A stretch of 64,000 nucleotides of DNA from CAVZMO01 sp963776195 (GCA_963776195.1 CAVZMO010000044.1:1-64000); one strand, 5' to 3'. Positions 27,022-36,380 are shown, counted from the first letter of the stretch. Notes: a model not told the origin generated them from the sequence alone. Numbers and translations: made by a program.

Positions 27022-27382
27022 ATGCTTCCTTATAAACGATCACAGAGGGTAAGTGATCTCTTGAGAGAAGAGGTCGCCGACATAATTTTTCATAAACTGA
27101 AAGACCCGAGGATCGGATTCATAACAGTCACAGGGTACTGATGTCACGGATGATCTCAAGATTGCCGTCGTTTATATAAGCGTTCTGAAAGAAGAAGAAA
27201 AGAAACCTACCCTCGATATCTTAAATGCAGCAAAAAGCTTTATCCGCTCCGAATTGACAAAGAGACTGAGGATGAAATTTATACCGAGCATAGAGTTCAG
27301 ACTGGACCCCTCCGTAGAGTATGGGAGCAAGATCGACAAGCTCCTGGACGAGATCAAGAAAAAAGATGAAAGTTCCTCCTGA
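27022..27382 (+). CDS. rbfA: Ribosome-binding factor A, one frameshift
   Basis: 16S rRNA maturation factor of about 119 residues: MLPYKRSQRVSDLLREEVADII, KDPRIGFITVTG, then in the next frame TDVTDDLKIAVVYISVLKEEE and FRLDPSVEYGSKIDKLLDEI. The break lies at 27131-27136, where an extra G in GGG makes TGA appear. The start is an ATG at 27022 after GAGGTAAT. Its stop overlaps the nrnA start by 17 nt. Confidence 0.9.
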
Positions 27383-28314
27383 ACTCCTCTCATTTTCTGA
27401 GAGAAGAAAAGGACTTCTTTATTGCGACCCATATTAACCCTGAAGGGGATGCCTTAGGTTCTTCTCTCGCGCTCTCGATGGCCCTTGAAACCCTTGGTAA
27501 AAAAACGGTGGTCTATGACCGCGACGGCGTTCCGGAGATTTACAGGTATTTGCCCGGACAAGAGAAATTCATTCAGTCGGTCCAGGGTATCGAACCTTCG
27601 GCCTTCAACCTGCTTCTGCTTGATTGCAATACCCCGGAACGGGCCGGTATCGAGGGACTTGGTTTCCGATCTTCAGCTGTTATAGACCATCACGAGACAG
27701 AGACGGATTTCGGCGATACGAAATGGATAGAACCGAAGGCAGCGGCAACGGGTTTAATGATCTTTTATATCGTAACGGAACTTGGAGTGGAGTTGACGAG
27801 AGAAATTGCCGTAAACCTTTATTCTGCTATCGCTATAGATACAGGAACATTCAGGTTCGGAAACACGACAGCAGAGGTTTTAAGGGTCGCTTCCGAACTT
27901 GCAGAAGCAGGCGCAAAACCGGGATACGTAGCGAATAATCTCTATGAAACATGGTCTGAAAAAAGGTTTCATTTGCTCGTCATGACTTTAAATACCCTTG
28001 AAATAAGAGACGGCCTTGCTTTTACGCATGTCACCAGAGAGATGTTCAGAAGGACGGGAGCAGGTCCTGAAGATACCGAAAATTTTTCCAGCTTCCCGAG
28101 GATGATGAAGGATATCAGGATCTCGGCTTTCTTCAGAGAAATAGACGGGAATGAATGGAAAGTGAGCCTGCGTTCAAGGGGAGAGATCAATGTTGCGAGC
28201 GTTGCTGCATCTTTCGCCGGGGGAGGACATAAGAACGCAGCAGGTTGCACAATAAGGGCTTCTATTGAAGATGCGAAACAAGCCCTATTGGACAAAATAT
28301 CCGCGTTAGGATAA
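27366..28314 (+). CDS. nrnA: Bifunctional oligoribonuclease / PAP phosphatase NrnA, one frameshift
   Basis: DHH/DHHA1 phosphoesterase that degrades nanoRNA and pAp. N-terminal metal motif THINPEGDALGSS (usual Asp is Glu in this copy), DHH motif VIDHHETE, and DHHA1 motif FAGGGHKNAAG near the end. The start MKVPPELLSF lies within the end of rbfA; the frame then shifts near 27395-27400 and continues as LREEKDFFIATHINPEGD to the stop at 28314. Order infB-rbfA-nrnA is the common one in bacteria. Confidence 0.9.
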
Positions 28315-28420
28315 ATTCAGACTACCCCGCCTGAAGACAAAAAACTGACACCGGGAAATTGTTCTTACTCGTGACAGAATAATTCCTTATTCAAGAAAAT
28401 GCGTTAATCCAATCGTCCGT

Positions 28421-28672
28421 CTATGATGACTTCTTCTTCGAAGCAGGCGTTTTCTTAGTGACTTTCTTTTTAACTATTTTCTTTTTAACTATTTTCTTTG
28501 TTACTTTTTTTGCCGGTTTCTTTTTAAGTTTCCCCTGTTTCTTCTCAACGGAACTCACCTCCGTTACCGTTACACCGCAACAGTAAATGGGACTCAATAA
28601 GGTTTCTCCAGTCTCCGTAACAACGATCTCGGATCCACACTGTTCACACTCATAGGTGACTATCCTTGGCAT
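28421..28672 (-). CDS. Small zinc-ribbon protein with lysine-rich tail
   Basis: 83 residues. The N-terminal half has CEQCGSEIVV and, about 20 residues on, CCG: a possible four-Cys metal knuckle. The C-terminal half is almost only Lys, Thr, Ile and Val in repeats of KKIVKKK type. AGGAGG precedes the ATG. The protein is not recognised beyond this; it may be a nucleic-acid-associated factor. The 28315-28420 gap has nothing clear. Confidence 0.7.
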   Translation of the reverse strand: MPRIVTYECEQCGSEIVVTETGETLLSPIYCCGVTVTEVSSVEKKQGKLKKKPAKKVTKKIVKKKIVKKKVTKKTPASKKKSS

Positions 28673-29073
28673 AATAAATCCTCCTTAATTTCTTAAACTT
28701 GTATTAATTATATAAAATTTTTCTTGCGAAGAATAGATAAAGCGTGTGAAATGGAAAAAAATATTTTTGTAGCACGAGACGTATAATTTTGAGTTTATGG
28801 ACAGCAATTTACAATGAGCAAGTTTGGCTGGGTGTAACCCTGGACCTGTATCTTCAAAAAAATTCCCCGTTTAGTATAGGGTGAAATCTTTTCCCTCTAA
28901 ATTGTGATTAGGTCCGCGGACTCCTTCCTGAAGTCTTGCAAACCAATATCTGATACAATAGTGCATATTCCTGCCGATAATTGACAACGGAGAGGCGGGA
29001 TGAGGTCTTACTCCCTTTACTAAAGTCAGTCCGAAATTTCAGTATTATACGAAGTTCGCTTTTTCGGATATTT
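28673..29073. other. Intergenic region
   Basis: About 400 nt, AT-rich near the zinc-ribbon gene start. I see no RNA gene, repeat or convincing promoter in it. Confidence 0.4.
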
Positions 29074-29217
29074 ATGGGCAAGGTTAGGAGAAAAGAGGAT
29101 TCAAAAGGAGGTCTTCGAGTCGTCGCCCTTTTTGAAGGGGCAAAAGGATTGCTTGTCTTGGAGCAGGTGATGCAGCTATATGAATCAGTCATTAACAGAT
29201 CAGCTGGAAAAATGTGA
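29074..29217 (+). pseudogene. DUF2127 N-terminal remnant
   Basis: MGKVRRKEDSKGGLRVVALFEGAKGLLVL has the start of DUF2127 membrane proteins, which continue into several membrane helices. Here the likeness stops at LLVLEQ and the frame ends at 29217, overlapping the start of the radical SAM gene. This suggests a deletion that removed most of a DUF2127 gene. Confidence 0.55.
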
Positions 29218-30121
29218 ATGTTGCCCGCGCAGATGCGGGGTGAACAGACTTGAAGGTAAAACCGGTTTTTGCAGGGTCGGCTCCGGCATTCAGATTTCCC
29301 ATGCAGGACTGCATTTTGGTGAAGAACCCCCTATTTCCGGCACAAGAGGTTCAGGCGCCATTTTTTTTAGCGGATGCAATCTCCGCTGCGTGTTTTGCCA
29401 GAATTACCAGATCAGCCAGGAATTTCAGCAGGGCCGCACCAGGACTCTGACTATAGATGAGCTTGCATCTGAAATACTGCAGCTTCAGGATGAAGGCGCT
29501 CATAACATCAATTTTGTTTCACCTTCACATATGATTTTTCAGATGGCAGCTGCCATTCAATTGGCAAAGCGAAAGGGGCTTGTCGTGCCAGTTCTGTATA
29601 ACTCCAATGGTTATGATTCAGTGGATGCGCTCCGGCAGATCAGGGGCCTTGTGGATATTTATATTCCGGATATCAAATATCTGGAAAATGAACCCGGGAA
29701 AAAGTTTTCTAATGTAGACGATTATGCTGATATAGTCCCCGGCGTCCTCAGGGAAATGCTGAATCAGGCGGGCTACCTGGTAATGGGTCGCGATGGCATC
29801 GCTGTGCGCGGACTGCTGGTCCGTCATCTTGTATTGCCGGGCTACCTGGAGAACAGCCGGCAATGCCTCAGCTTTCTGGCGGACCTGTCTCCGGATATTC
29901 ACGTCAGCATCATGTCGCAGTATTCTCCTCAATATAAGGCACGTGATTTTCCAGGGATAAACCGGACCCTGACAGAAGACGAATATGATGAGATCACGGA
30001 CTATGCGCTTGAGCTTGGCCTGGAAAACGCATTTATACAGAAACTCGAAAGTCAGGCCCATTACCTGCCTGATTTTGATCAGGAACGACCCTTTAAACCT
30101 TATACCATAAATGCTAAGTAG
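29180..30121 (+). CDS. Radical SAM protein, PflA-like (COG1313 type)
   Basis: 313 residues. The radical SAM cluster motif is CNLRCVFC (CxxxCxxC). An N-terminal cysteine cluster (CECCPRRCGVNRLEGKTGFC) is typical of the PFL-activating-enzyme-like COG1313 group, including AmmeMemoRadiSam-linked members. Later motifs NFVSPSHM and VPVLYNSNGYDS fit. The reaction is unknown; members are thought to make a protein or small-molecule radical. The first residues are translated from within the DUF2127 remnant. No AMMECR1 or Memo gene is next to it in this window. Confidence 0.88.
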   Translation: MNQSLTDQLEKCECCPRRCGVNRLEGKTGFCRVGSGIQISHAGLHFGEEPPISGTRGSGAIFFSGCNLRCVFCQNYQISQEFQQGRTRTLTIDELASEILQLQDEGAHNINFVSPSHMIFQMAAAIQLAKRKGLVVPVLYNSNGYDSVDALRQIRGLVDIYIPDIKYLENEPGKKFSNVDDYADIVPGVLREMLNQAGYLVMGRDGIAVRGLLVRHLVLPGYLENSRQCLSFLADLSPDIHVSIMSQYSPQYKARDFPGINRTLTEDEYDEITDYALELGLENAFIQKLESQAHYLPDFDQERPFKPYTINAK

Positions 30122-30249
30122 GAAGTGCAGGAAATAAAAAGGGTATGCGCAGTAGGAGGTGGACTTCGCAACCCTAACCAAGCTTGAAGACTGCGAATTT
30201 CATCCCGCTATACGTAACATATCCTGCTTTCTGTTATGATATCAGATAG

Positions 30250-31587
30250 TTACACCCTATTTCCCGTTACGACAATTCTGTTTAATCCAAAGTTATCCTC
30301 TGCGCGTGGCTGGGTCCTTTGCAGAACAACTTCAATAGCCTTGTAATAGTCTCTCTGCACTTTGAGGTTTGAGACCCTGCAGTAGCACTGCGTGGTAGTA
30401 ATCCTGCTGTGTCCCAACAGATCCTGGATCGTGACGAGATCGGCGTCTGCATTTAAGAGCTGCGTTGCCATGGTGTGCCTGAGGTGGTGACAGGATACCG
30501 GTATGCCCGTTTTCTTTGCATAGTATTCGATCCTTTTTTGGATACCGCGAACTGATATCGGCTTACCCCTCATAGATCCCTTCTGCACCAAGAACACCTT
30601 CTTCGCTTTTGACGGTCCCCGTTTTTTCAGATACCCCTGCAGGGCGGACCGAGCATCCTCGCTCATGTAGACAATCCTATCCTTGCTGCCCTTTCCATTG
30701 AAGACAAAGATTTGTCTATCGCGGTACTCTATTGCATCTATGGTCAGTTGTGCAACTTCTTCGACTCGCAACCCGCATCTGAGCATAAGCATGAACATGG
30801 CTCGATCTCTTACGTCTTTAATCGCCTTGAAGAGTGCTCTGACCTGTTCGTCTTTGAGGTGCTTCGGCAGCGGTCTGGGCAGACGCAGCCTATATTTCTT
30901 TTTAACCGGGTTAATAAGAGGCATTCCCTCTTCATCGATCAGATAAACCACCCGTCCAAGGCTGTTCTTCTGCCCTTCATAAATGTGAATCTTCCTGTCC
31001 CGGATATCGAGATCCCTTATCTTCAAGCTAAGAAGCTCCCCGATTCTCATGCCTGTCCTCAGAAGCACCAGGATGAGAGCACGGTCACGAGTCTTTTCAA
31101 TAACAGAGAGGAACCGCCTGACATCACCTGGGTTCATCGCACGGGGTAAAAGATCGGGCAGTCTCAATCTGATTTTTCGTTTGAGGATCTTTTCAGGGAT
31201 AAGGTCCTGTTCGATCAGAAAGCGCAGAAAGCCGATGAGGTACATAAGCCTCGTCCTGGTTGAAGTTATTTTCGTTCCGCGATCCTGCTCGTGTTCGACA
31301 AAACCTTCGAGATCATCACCTGCGATCTCTTCAAGTCGGCTCTTGCCCAAGCTGCTGTAAAAAGTGAGAAAGAGTTCTGCCGCTTTGAAGCTGCCCACGA
31401 GACTTACTGGTTTGTGGTTCAACCGCCATTTGTGACGCATATAACGCGCGAGATGTTCCTTCCCGGGAAACTCCATTCCAGATAGCTTCTGAAGGATTTT
31501 ATCGATAGGCGCTGCAACATCTTGATGACGGAATGTTTTGTCTTCACGACTGAGCGGTCTGTTGAAAATTTGCCTTGCCTGGGCCAT
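30250..31587 (-). CDS. Tyrosine recombinase with duplicated catalytic half-domain
   Basis: 445 residues, against about 300-330 for XerC/D types. N-terminal core-binding SAM-like domain about 40-130. Then two similar blocks of about 93 residues follow in tandem: 140-232 (RLRLPDLLPRAMNPGDVRRF, RTGMRIGELLSL) and 233-325 (RLRLPRPLPKHLKDEQVRAL, RCGLRVEEVAQL). Each holds the position of the first catalytic arginine (Arg181 and Arg274). The rest of the active site occurs once: His367 and Arg370 in HHLRH, His393 in LGH and nucleophile Tyr402. It lies about 380 bp outside the left 105-bp inverted repeat. Its target site is unknown. Confidence 0.9.
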   Translation of the reverse strand: MAQARQIFNRPLSREDKTFRHQDVAAPIDKILQKLSGMEFPGKEHLARYMRHKWRLNHKPVSLVGSFKAAELFLTFYSSLGKSRLEEIAGDDLEGFVEHEQDRGTKITSTRTRLMYLIGFLRFLIEQDLIPEKILKRKIRLRLPDLLPRAMNPGDVRRFLSVIEKTRDRALILVLLRTGMRIGELLSLKIRDLDIRDRKIHIYEGQKNSLGRVVYLIDEEGMPLINPVKKKYRLRLPRPLPKHLKDEQVRALFKAIKDVRDRAMFMLMLRCGLRVEEVAQLTIDAIEYRDRQIFVFNGKGSKDRIVYMSEDARSALQGYLKKRGPSKAKKVFLVQKGSMRGKPISVRGIQKRIEYYAKKTGIPVSCHHLRHTMATQLLNADADLVTIQDLLGHSRITTTQCYCRVSNLKVQRDYYKAIEVVLQRTQPRAEDNFGLNRIVVTGNRV

Positions 31588-31895
31588 TTCTCCTCCTCTT
31601 CCTCTTTAGAAAAGCAGAATAGATAATGACCCTCAGCAATCTTAAGAATCAATCACTTTTGTTACGTATAGCCACTAAAAATATACAACATTTTAACAAT
31701 TTTAGTTTTTGAGAATAAAACAAGTATTCAGAGAATCTCAAAAAGCCTATGTCTTTCTAACTCAGAGGATCAGTTGAAAAAAGTACGGCTTAAACCAAAC
31801 AATTTGTCAAATTACAATAAATAAGGCTGTCGCCACAATAACCTATGGTTCCTATATCTCACTAATGACTTTAACGTGTTGTCTTAGCCTTTGAT

Positions 31896-31924
31896 TTGAC
31901 ATATATTTCTATTATGCCTATTCT
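31896..31924 (+). promoter_or_regulatory. Sigma70-like promoter upstream of the 105-bp repeat
   Basis: TTGACA (31896-31901) and TATTCT (31919-31924) are separated by 17 nt. It points through the 105-bp repeat into the secreted repeat-protein gene at 32099. The rest of 31588-31895 is AT-rich with no gene. Confidence 0.55.
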
Positions 31925-31963
31925 GTAGTCAGCATTGGAGGGGATAAACAAAATCCAGTTTAC

Positions 31964-32068
31964 TTACTAATCCGGTCATTAGTAGTCTCACATACGATGC
32001 TCATAACATGACTTTTTTAAAGGCTTTTCGTGGACTGTCATGTGGCTTTACTTATGACCTCCTTAGTA
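31964..32068 (+). repeat. 105-bp inverted repeat, left copy
   Basis: Base for base the reverse complement of 52865-52969 apart from three substitutions (102 of 105). It contains GGTCATTAGTAGTCTCACAT and ends about 30 nt before the start of the 32099 gene. The two copies face each other across about 20.8 kb. See findings. Confidence 0.9.
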
Positions 32069-32098
32069 TCTATCAAAATTAATAAGAAGGGTGTCCAG

Positions 32099-34798
32099 AT
32101 GAAAAAAGAGATAAAATGGCTATCAATTTTTCTATTCATGCTCATTCTGCTTTTTGCAGTGACGGGCATATCAGAGGCAGATTTTGAGGGGACTATCGGC
32201 ACAAGATTTACTATAATCGGCTCTGAATTTGGAATTAAAAAACCTAAAGTCTATATCGAATATGAGAAAAGACCGGGCGTGGTTAAAAAAGTGTATGCCA
32301 AAGTGGAAACCTGGAGTGATACATCGGTTACCTGCCTTTGGACAACAAACCTTTCTACAGGGACATACAATTTATGGGTAAAGCCAAATATAAAAAAGGC
32401 GACTCCTCTTTCAGAAGGGACATTCAGCATCATGAACCCTGTTATTGATAGAGTTACTCCTAACACGCTTACACAAGGTGCAACAATAACCATAAATGGA
32501 CAATTCTTCACAAATAAGAAACCAAGGGTCTATCTCAAAGACCTTACGTCGCAAAAAAGAAAGAGTTGCAGGGTCTTAAATTCCACAATGGACCCTGTGA
32601 CAGGAGTAAGTTCGCTGAATTTTGTTATGCCTAAATGGGGATCGGATACATATGAAATTGTTCTGCGAACCTTCATTGGTGAAATATCGTTCACTATATC
32701 CCCTACCCCAGAACAGTTTACCCTGAGTATTAATCCAGCAACGCTACCGGAAGGCGTAGTTAACAACCCATATAATCAGACTGTGAAAATGACCGTATCA
32801 GGAGGAGAGCCTCCATATAGATATAGTTGCTCTGTTTCCGGCGGATCAGGCATATCGGCATCTGTTAATCTGTCAGGAATGTCGTCTGGCAGTGCCGAAT
32901 GCATTATAAGCGGAACACCGCTAATCTATGGTTCATATACCGTTGCTTTCCACGCATACGATTTCGCGAACTCCTCTGATTCCGTTGGTCCAATTGCTTT
33001 TAGTGTGAGTCCTTCTTCTAACCCTCTTGACAACTGGAATCTGAGGAATCCTTTTCCCGGAAATTACGGCAGCAGGATAATTTTTGGAAATAATATCTTC
33101 ATCTCTGTTAGCAGGTTTGGTAAAATCTTCACAACCTCAGACGGAATCGATTGGACCGAGAGATTTTCTTTGACAAATCCCTCTCTGCTGGAAACAAACG
33201 ATGTAGCTTATGGGAATGGAGTATTTGTTGCCGTCGGTTCTAATGGTTCTGTTGTTACTTCCCCTGATGGAATAAATTGGACTATAAGGTCATCGGGAAC
33301 GACTACCCAACTTAATGGAATTGCCTATGGAAATGGTGTTTTTGTTGTTGTTGGCTATAATGGAGTAATTCTGTCTTCTACTGATGGAGCTAACTGGACA
33401 CTTGCAACAACATTGGGCACGACTCAAGCACTTTCCCGAGTTGCTTACGGGAACGGTATGTTTATCGGCATCGGAGGGTGGGGGACAATTGTAACTTCAA
33501 ATGACGGCTTGAACTGGATCGCAAGAGATTCAGGAACTACAGACGACTTGAACGACATAACCTATGCTAATGATACGTTTGTTATTGTGGGTAGTTATGG
33601 GAGGATTCTAACTTCTCCTGATGGAATAATCTGGACTGCAAGAGATTCAGGAACTAAAATGCTTTTGATTGGAATAAATTACGGTAATGGCATATTTGTA
33701 ACTGTTGGTTGGTCAGGAGTAATCGTTACCTCAAATGATGGAACGTCATGGATACCGAGAATTTCTAACGTCACGACCGACTTGGCGAGTGTAGCCTATG
33801 GAAATGGCGTATTTGTAGTTGTGAGCGGATATGGTCCAGCGCCTGTTACAACAGTGGTCACTTCACCTGATGGGCTTGAGTGGACAGCAAGAGCATCGTC
33901 AACTATTGACGATCTTAAAGGAATTGCCTATGGAAATGATGTCTTTGTTGCAGTAGGAGGGAGTACTGGATATCAGGGAAGAGGGACAATCGCGACTTCA
34001 ACTGACGGTGCTTTATGGAGCGCACAAACCCTGGCAACTTCTAATACACTTGATGCGGTAACCTATGGGAATGGGATCTTTGTTGCAGTAGGATGGCAAG
34101 GCACAATAGTTTCATCACCCGATGGAGTAAACTGGAGTGACCATACCTTAGAAGCTTTTAATCAACTCTATGGGTTAAACGGAGTAACATACGGAAATGG
34201 TGTCTTTGTAGCTGTAGGTGATGGAGGTGTAATTGTTACCTCAAATAATGGAGAAGACTGGTTTATCAGATCATCTCCATCTTCATCGTCACTCAAGGCA
34301 GTTGCGTATGGGAACGGTATTTTTATTGCTGTTGGATTTGGAGAGAATGTTGCAGAGAATGGCGTAATCCTTAGCTCATCTGATGGTACAACTTGGACTG
34401 TTAGATTTTCCGCGACTTCAGGTGGACAAGTTTCTGGTATAGCGTATGGAAACGGTACTTTTGTTGCTGTGGGTGGCATAATCGTTACCTCACCTGATGG
34501 TATAAACTGGACTTGGACTGTCGGAAACACAAACATTTATCTACCTCATATAACTTATAGCAATGGCTTGTTCGTCGCCGTTGGGAGGAAATATATTAAC
34601 AAATTAACTTGTCAAGCTGTTATTGCCAGCTCACCTGATGGAGTAAACTGGACGAGAAGAGGCTTTGGGTCTTATAAGCTGCCAACAGCCCAAGATTATT
34701 GGTGTGAACCAAAGCTTAACGGGATTGTGTATGGCAACAGCACCTTTATCGCCGTAGGTCAGGAAGGGATAATCATCCAATCAGACCCTGTTCAATGA
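32099..34798 (+). CDS. Large secreted beta-propeller-type repeat protein
   Basis: 899 residues. Signal peptide MKKEIKWLSIFLFMLILLF, cleaved after EA. Residues about 30-220 form two IPT/TIG-like Ig domains (VTPNTLTQGATITINGQFF); about 220-310 is a putative-Ig/cadherin-like domain (LPEGVVNNPYNQTV). From about 330 to the end about 14 repeats of 40-50 residues follow, each with YGNGVFVAVG and TSPDGINWT, as in Ycf48-like/sialidase-like propellers. It probably sits on or outside the cell surface; ligand unknown. Start chosen at the ATG at 32099 after AGAAGGGTG; a longer start would reach into the 105-bp repeat. Confidence 0.85.
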   Translation: MKKEIKWLSIFLFMLILLFAVTGISEADFEGTIGTRFTIIGSEFGIKKPKVYIEYEKRPGVVKKVYAKVETWSDTSVTCLWTTNLSTGTYNLWVKPNIKKATPLSEGTFSIMNPVIDRVTPNTLTQGATITINGQFFTNKKPRVYLKDLTSQKRKSCRVLNSTMDPVTGVSSLNFVMPKWGSDTYEIVLRTFIGEISFTISPTPEQFTLSINPATLPEGVVNNPYNQTVKMTVSGGEPPYRYSCSVSGGSGISASVNLSGMSSGSAECIISGTPLIYGSYTVAFHAYDFANSSDSVGPIAFSVSPSSNPLDNWNLRNPFPGNYGSRIIFGNNIFISVSRFGKIFTTSDGIDWTERFSLTNPSLLETNDVAYGNGVFVAVGSNGSVVTSPDGINWTIRSSGTTTQLNGIAYGNGVFVVVGYNGVILSSTDGANWTLATTLGTTQALSRVAYGNGMFIGIGGWGTIVTSNDGLNWIARDSGTTDDLNDITYANDTFVIVGSYGRILTSPDGIIWTARDSGTKMLLIGINYGNGIFVTVGWSGVIVTSNDGTSWIPRISNVTTDLASVAYGNGVFVVVSGYGPAPVTTVVTSPDGLEWTARASSTIDDLKGIAYGNDVFVAVGGSTGYQGRGTIATSTDGALWSAQTLATSNTLDAVTYGNGIFVAVGWQGTIVSSPDGVNWSDHTLEAFNQLYGLNGVTYGNGVFVAVGDGGVIVTSNNGEDWFIRSSPSSSSLKAVAYGNGIFIAVGFGENVAENGVILSSSDGTTWTVRFSATSGGQVSGIAYGNGTFVAVGGIIVTSPDGINWTWTVGNTNIYLPHITYSNGLFVAVGRKYINKLTCQAVIASSPDGVNWTRRGFGSYKLPTAQDYWCEPKLNGIVYGNSTFIAVGQEGIIIQSDPVQ

Positions 34799-34812
34799 TT
34801 ATAATCTATATA

Positions 34813-34840
34813 GGGCGAGTTCGAATGGCTCGCCCCTTTC
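34813..34840 (+). terminator. Hairpin after the repeat-protein gene
   Basis: GGGCGAG (34813-34819) and CTCGCCC (34829-34835) form a 7-bp stem with 9-nt loop, followed by a short pyrimidine tract. It is 14 nt after the stop codon. Confidence 0.65.
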
Positions 34841-34911
34841 CGCCTTTATTTCAAATGATAATCTTCAACTTCTTCTCTTCATCGAGGCTACGTAATAGTA
34901 GGTGAAGCCAC

Positions 34912-35719
34912 GTGCGACAAGAAGTCGCATAAGTAATTGTTTCAAATAGCAGAGTATCGTTACTAGGAAACCCTCTATTCCGTTAGGGGTAGCCTACTGC
35001 CCTGAATAAAGTGCGGGCAGGAAAAGGATAACCTGACCGTAAAGGTCTAATCAAAGCCGTGAGGTAATGATATATCTGCCAGCATCAAGGCGGATAAGGT
35101 GTCGGGCTTGATGGTATGAGCAACATATGTGAACTGCTGATAAACTTCGTCAACCTAGACAAGCCAAAGATGCTGAGAGGCTTGGACCAAAAGGTACATA
35201 GCCGGTTAATCTCTTTTTGTTTGGGGTTACACGGACATAATGGCTATCGGAGGAGAGGCAGGGTCTAACCTATTAGTGTTACTTATGCGGAACTTGGTAA
35301 ACCCATATCTCTCCCGCAAGGGAAAGCGACCCGCAAGGGAAGCCGATGGGGGTGTGGGTAGAGGAGAGTGGAAAAAGCGAATGCTGGTCTGTAACGGGCC
35401 GGATAAGGATTGAGTGAAAACGACATCATCCTATGCGAAAGCAGGCAGACTTCCACTTGGTCTTTCTTTACAAGAGAGTTCACCGAACCTTCGAAGGAGG
35501 GAAAGCAAAGGAATACAGGACTTCACTGTATGTGCATCCTCCTACGGATAACGTAAGAAGGCTGTGAATGGGTATTGTAAAGGCTGAACAACGGCCACAT
35601 GTTGGAAGTTGTGAAGCCGGGTTGCTTAAAGGCAGCCTCAGAAAGGCTTGAGCCGTGTGTCGGGAAACTGACAAGCACGGTTCTTATGGGGCTGGGGTTC
35701 AGCAATGAACCCTGGCTAC
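34912..35719 (+). mobile_element. ORF-less group II intron
   Basis: Begins with the group II 5' consensus GTGCG (34912) and ends with a domain V and domain VI pair. About 800 nt contain no reverse transcriptase frame, so the maturase must act in trans or is lost. Domain VI follows domain V with a GGGTTCA-GCAA-TGAACCC hairpin and a 3' end in CTAC. 5' and 3' ends are by consensus and may be off by a few bases. It sits between the repeat-protein gene and the 35998 gene, not interrupting a visible gene. The remaining bases to 35997 show nothing. Confidence 0.85.
35650..35683 (+). ncRNA. Group II intron domain V
   Basis: A 34-nt hairpin that begins GAGCCGTGTG and ends GCACGGTTC, with the AGC catalytic triad at the base, a two-nt bulge and a GGAAAC (GAAA type) tetraloop. 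This is the best conserved part of group II introns and seems intact. Confidence 0.92.
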
Positions 35720-35997
35720 CTGACCGGTCTATGAGCGATTCCTGAAATGTGACTTTGATGAAGAAATCTTGAATCCTCATCACTTTTTGATTTTCACTGT
35801 CAGTAGGTGGAATCGAGAAAAAATGGTATGCTACCTTCGGAGTGAAAAATGCAAGATGTGGCTTGCAGTAGCAAGGAGGCAATTCATAAATCTTCATATT
35901 GATTTCATATTTCCTTCGTCACATCTTCATATTTTTCTTCTATCTTTTCTATCCTTATTAAATATAAAAAAATCAGTCTATAGCTAAAGGAGGACTC

Positions 35998-36318
35998 ATG
36001 AAGAGAGTAGTAATTGCAGTAGCGGCAGTACTGTCACTGGTCTTTGCAGTAACGGTCTTCGCAGTCGAAGGCAATCAGCCCTCAAAAGAAGCAAGCCCTA
36101 GCTTTGAACAGATGAAGGATGATCATCTGAAAAAGCTCGACGCTCGGATGACAAGTCTTCAGCAGGAAAAGACCTGCGTACAGGCAGCAAATAACCAAGA
36201 CGACTTAAAAACTTGCTGGGCGAAACATAGGGCTGAGATGCAAGGGCAGAATGGTGAAATGAGAAAGAGAGGAGGTCCCGGTGGTTTGAGTGGCCAAGTC
36301 CCTTCTCAGAGAAAGTAG
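35998..36318 (+). CDS. Small periplasmic protein
   Basis: 106 residues with a signal peptide (MKRVVIAVAAVLSLVFAVTVFA), then a charged helix (FEQMKDDHLKKLDARMTSLQQEKTCVQAA) and a second cysteine in LKTCWAKH, with a Gly/Arg-rich C-terminus. The mature protein resembles Spy/CpxP-like small helical periplasmic proteins by size and charge only. AAAGGAGG precedes the ATG, and a good terminator follows. Function unknown. Confidence 0.75.
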   Translation: MKRVVIAVAAVLSLVFAVTVFAVEGNQPSKEASPSFEQMKDDHLKKLDARMTSLQQEKTCVQAANNQDDLKTCWAKHRAEMQGQNGEMRKRGGPGGLSGQVPSQRK

Positions 36319-36347
36319 TTCATCAGCTAATTTAGTTTCCCGGAACG

Positions 36348-36380
36348 GCGGGATGGTTCGAAGCTATCCCGCTTTTGTTT
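36348..36380 (+). terminator. Intrinsic terminator
   Basis: GCGGGAT (36348-36354) and ATCCCGC (36366-36372) pair around an 11-nt loop, followed by TTTTGTTT. It ends the single-gene transcript of the 35998 gene. Confidence 0.85.

Noticed and set aside
35283..35897. Minus-strand frames across the group II intron
   Set aside because: They cover intron RNA structure including domain V, and show no reverse transcriptase or other motif.
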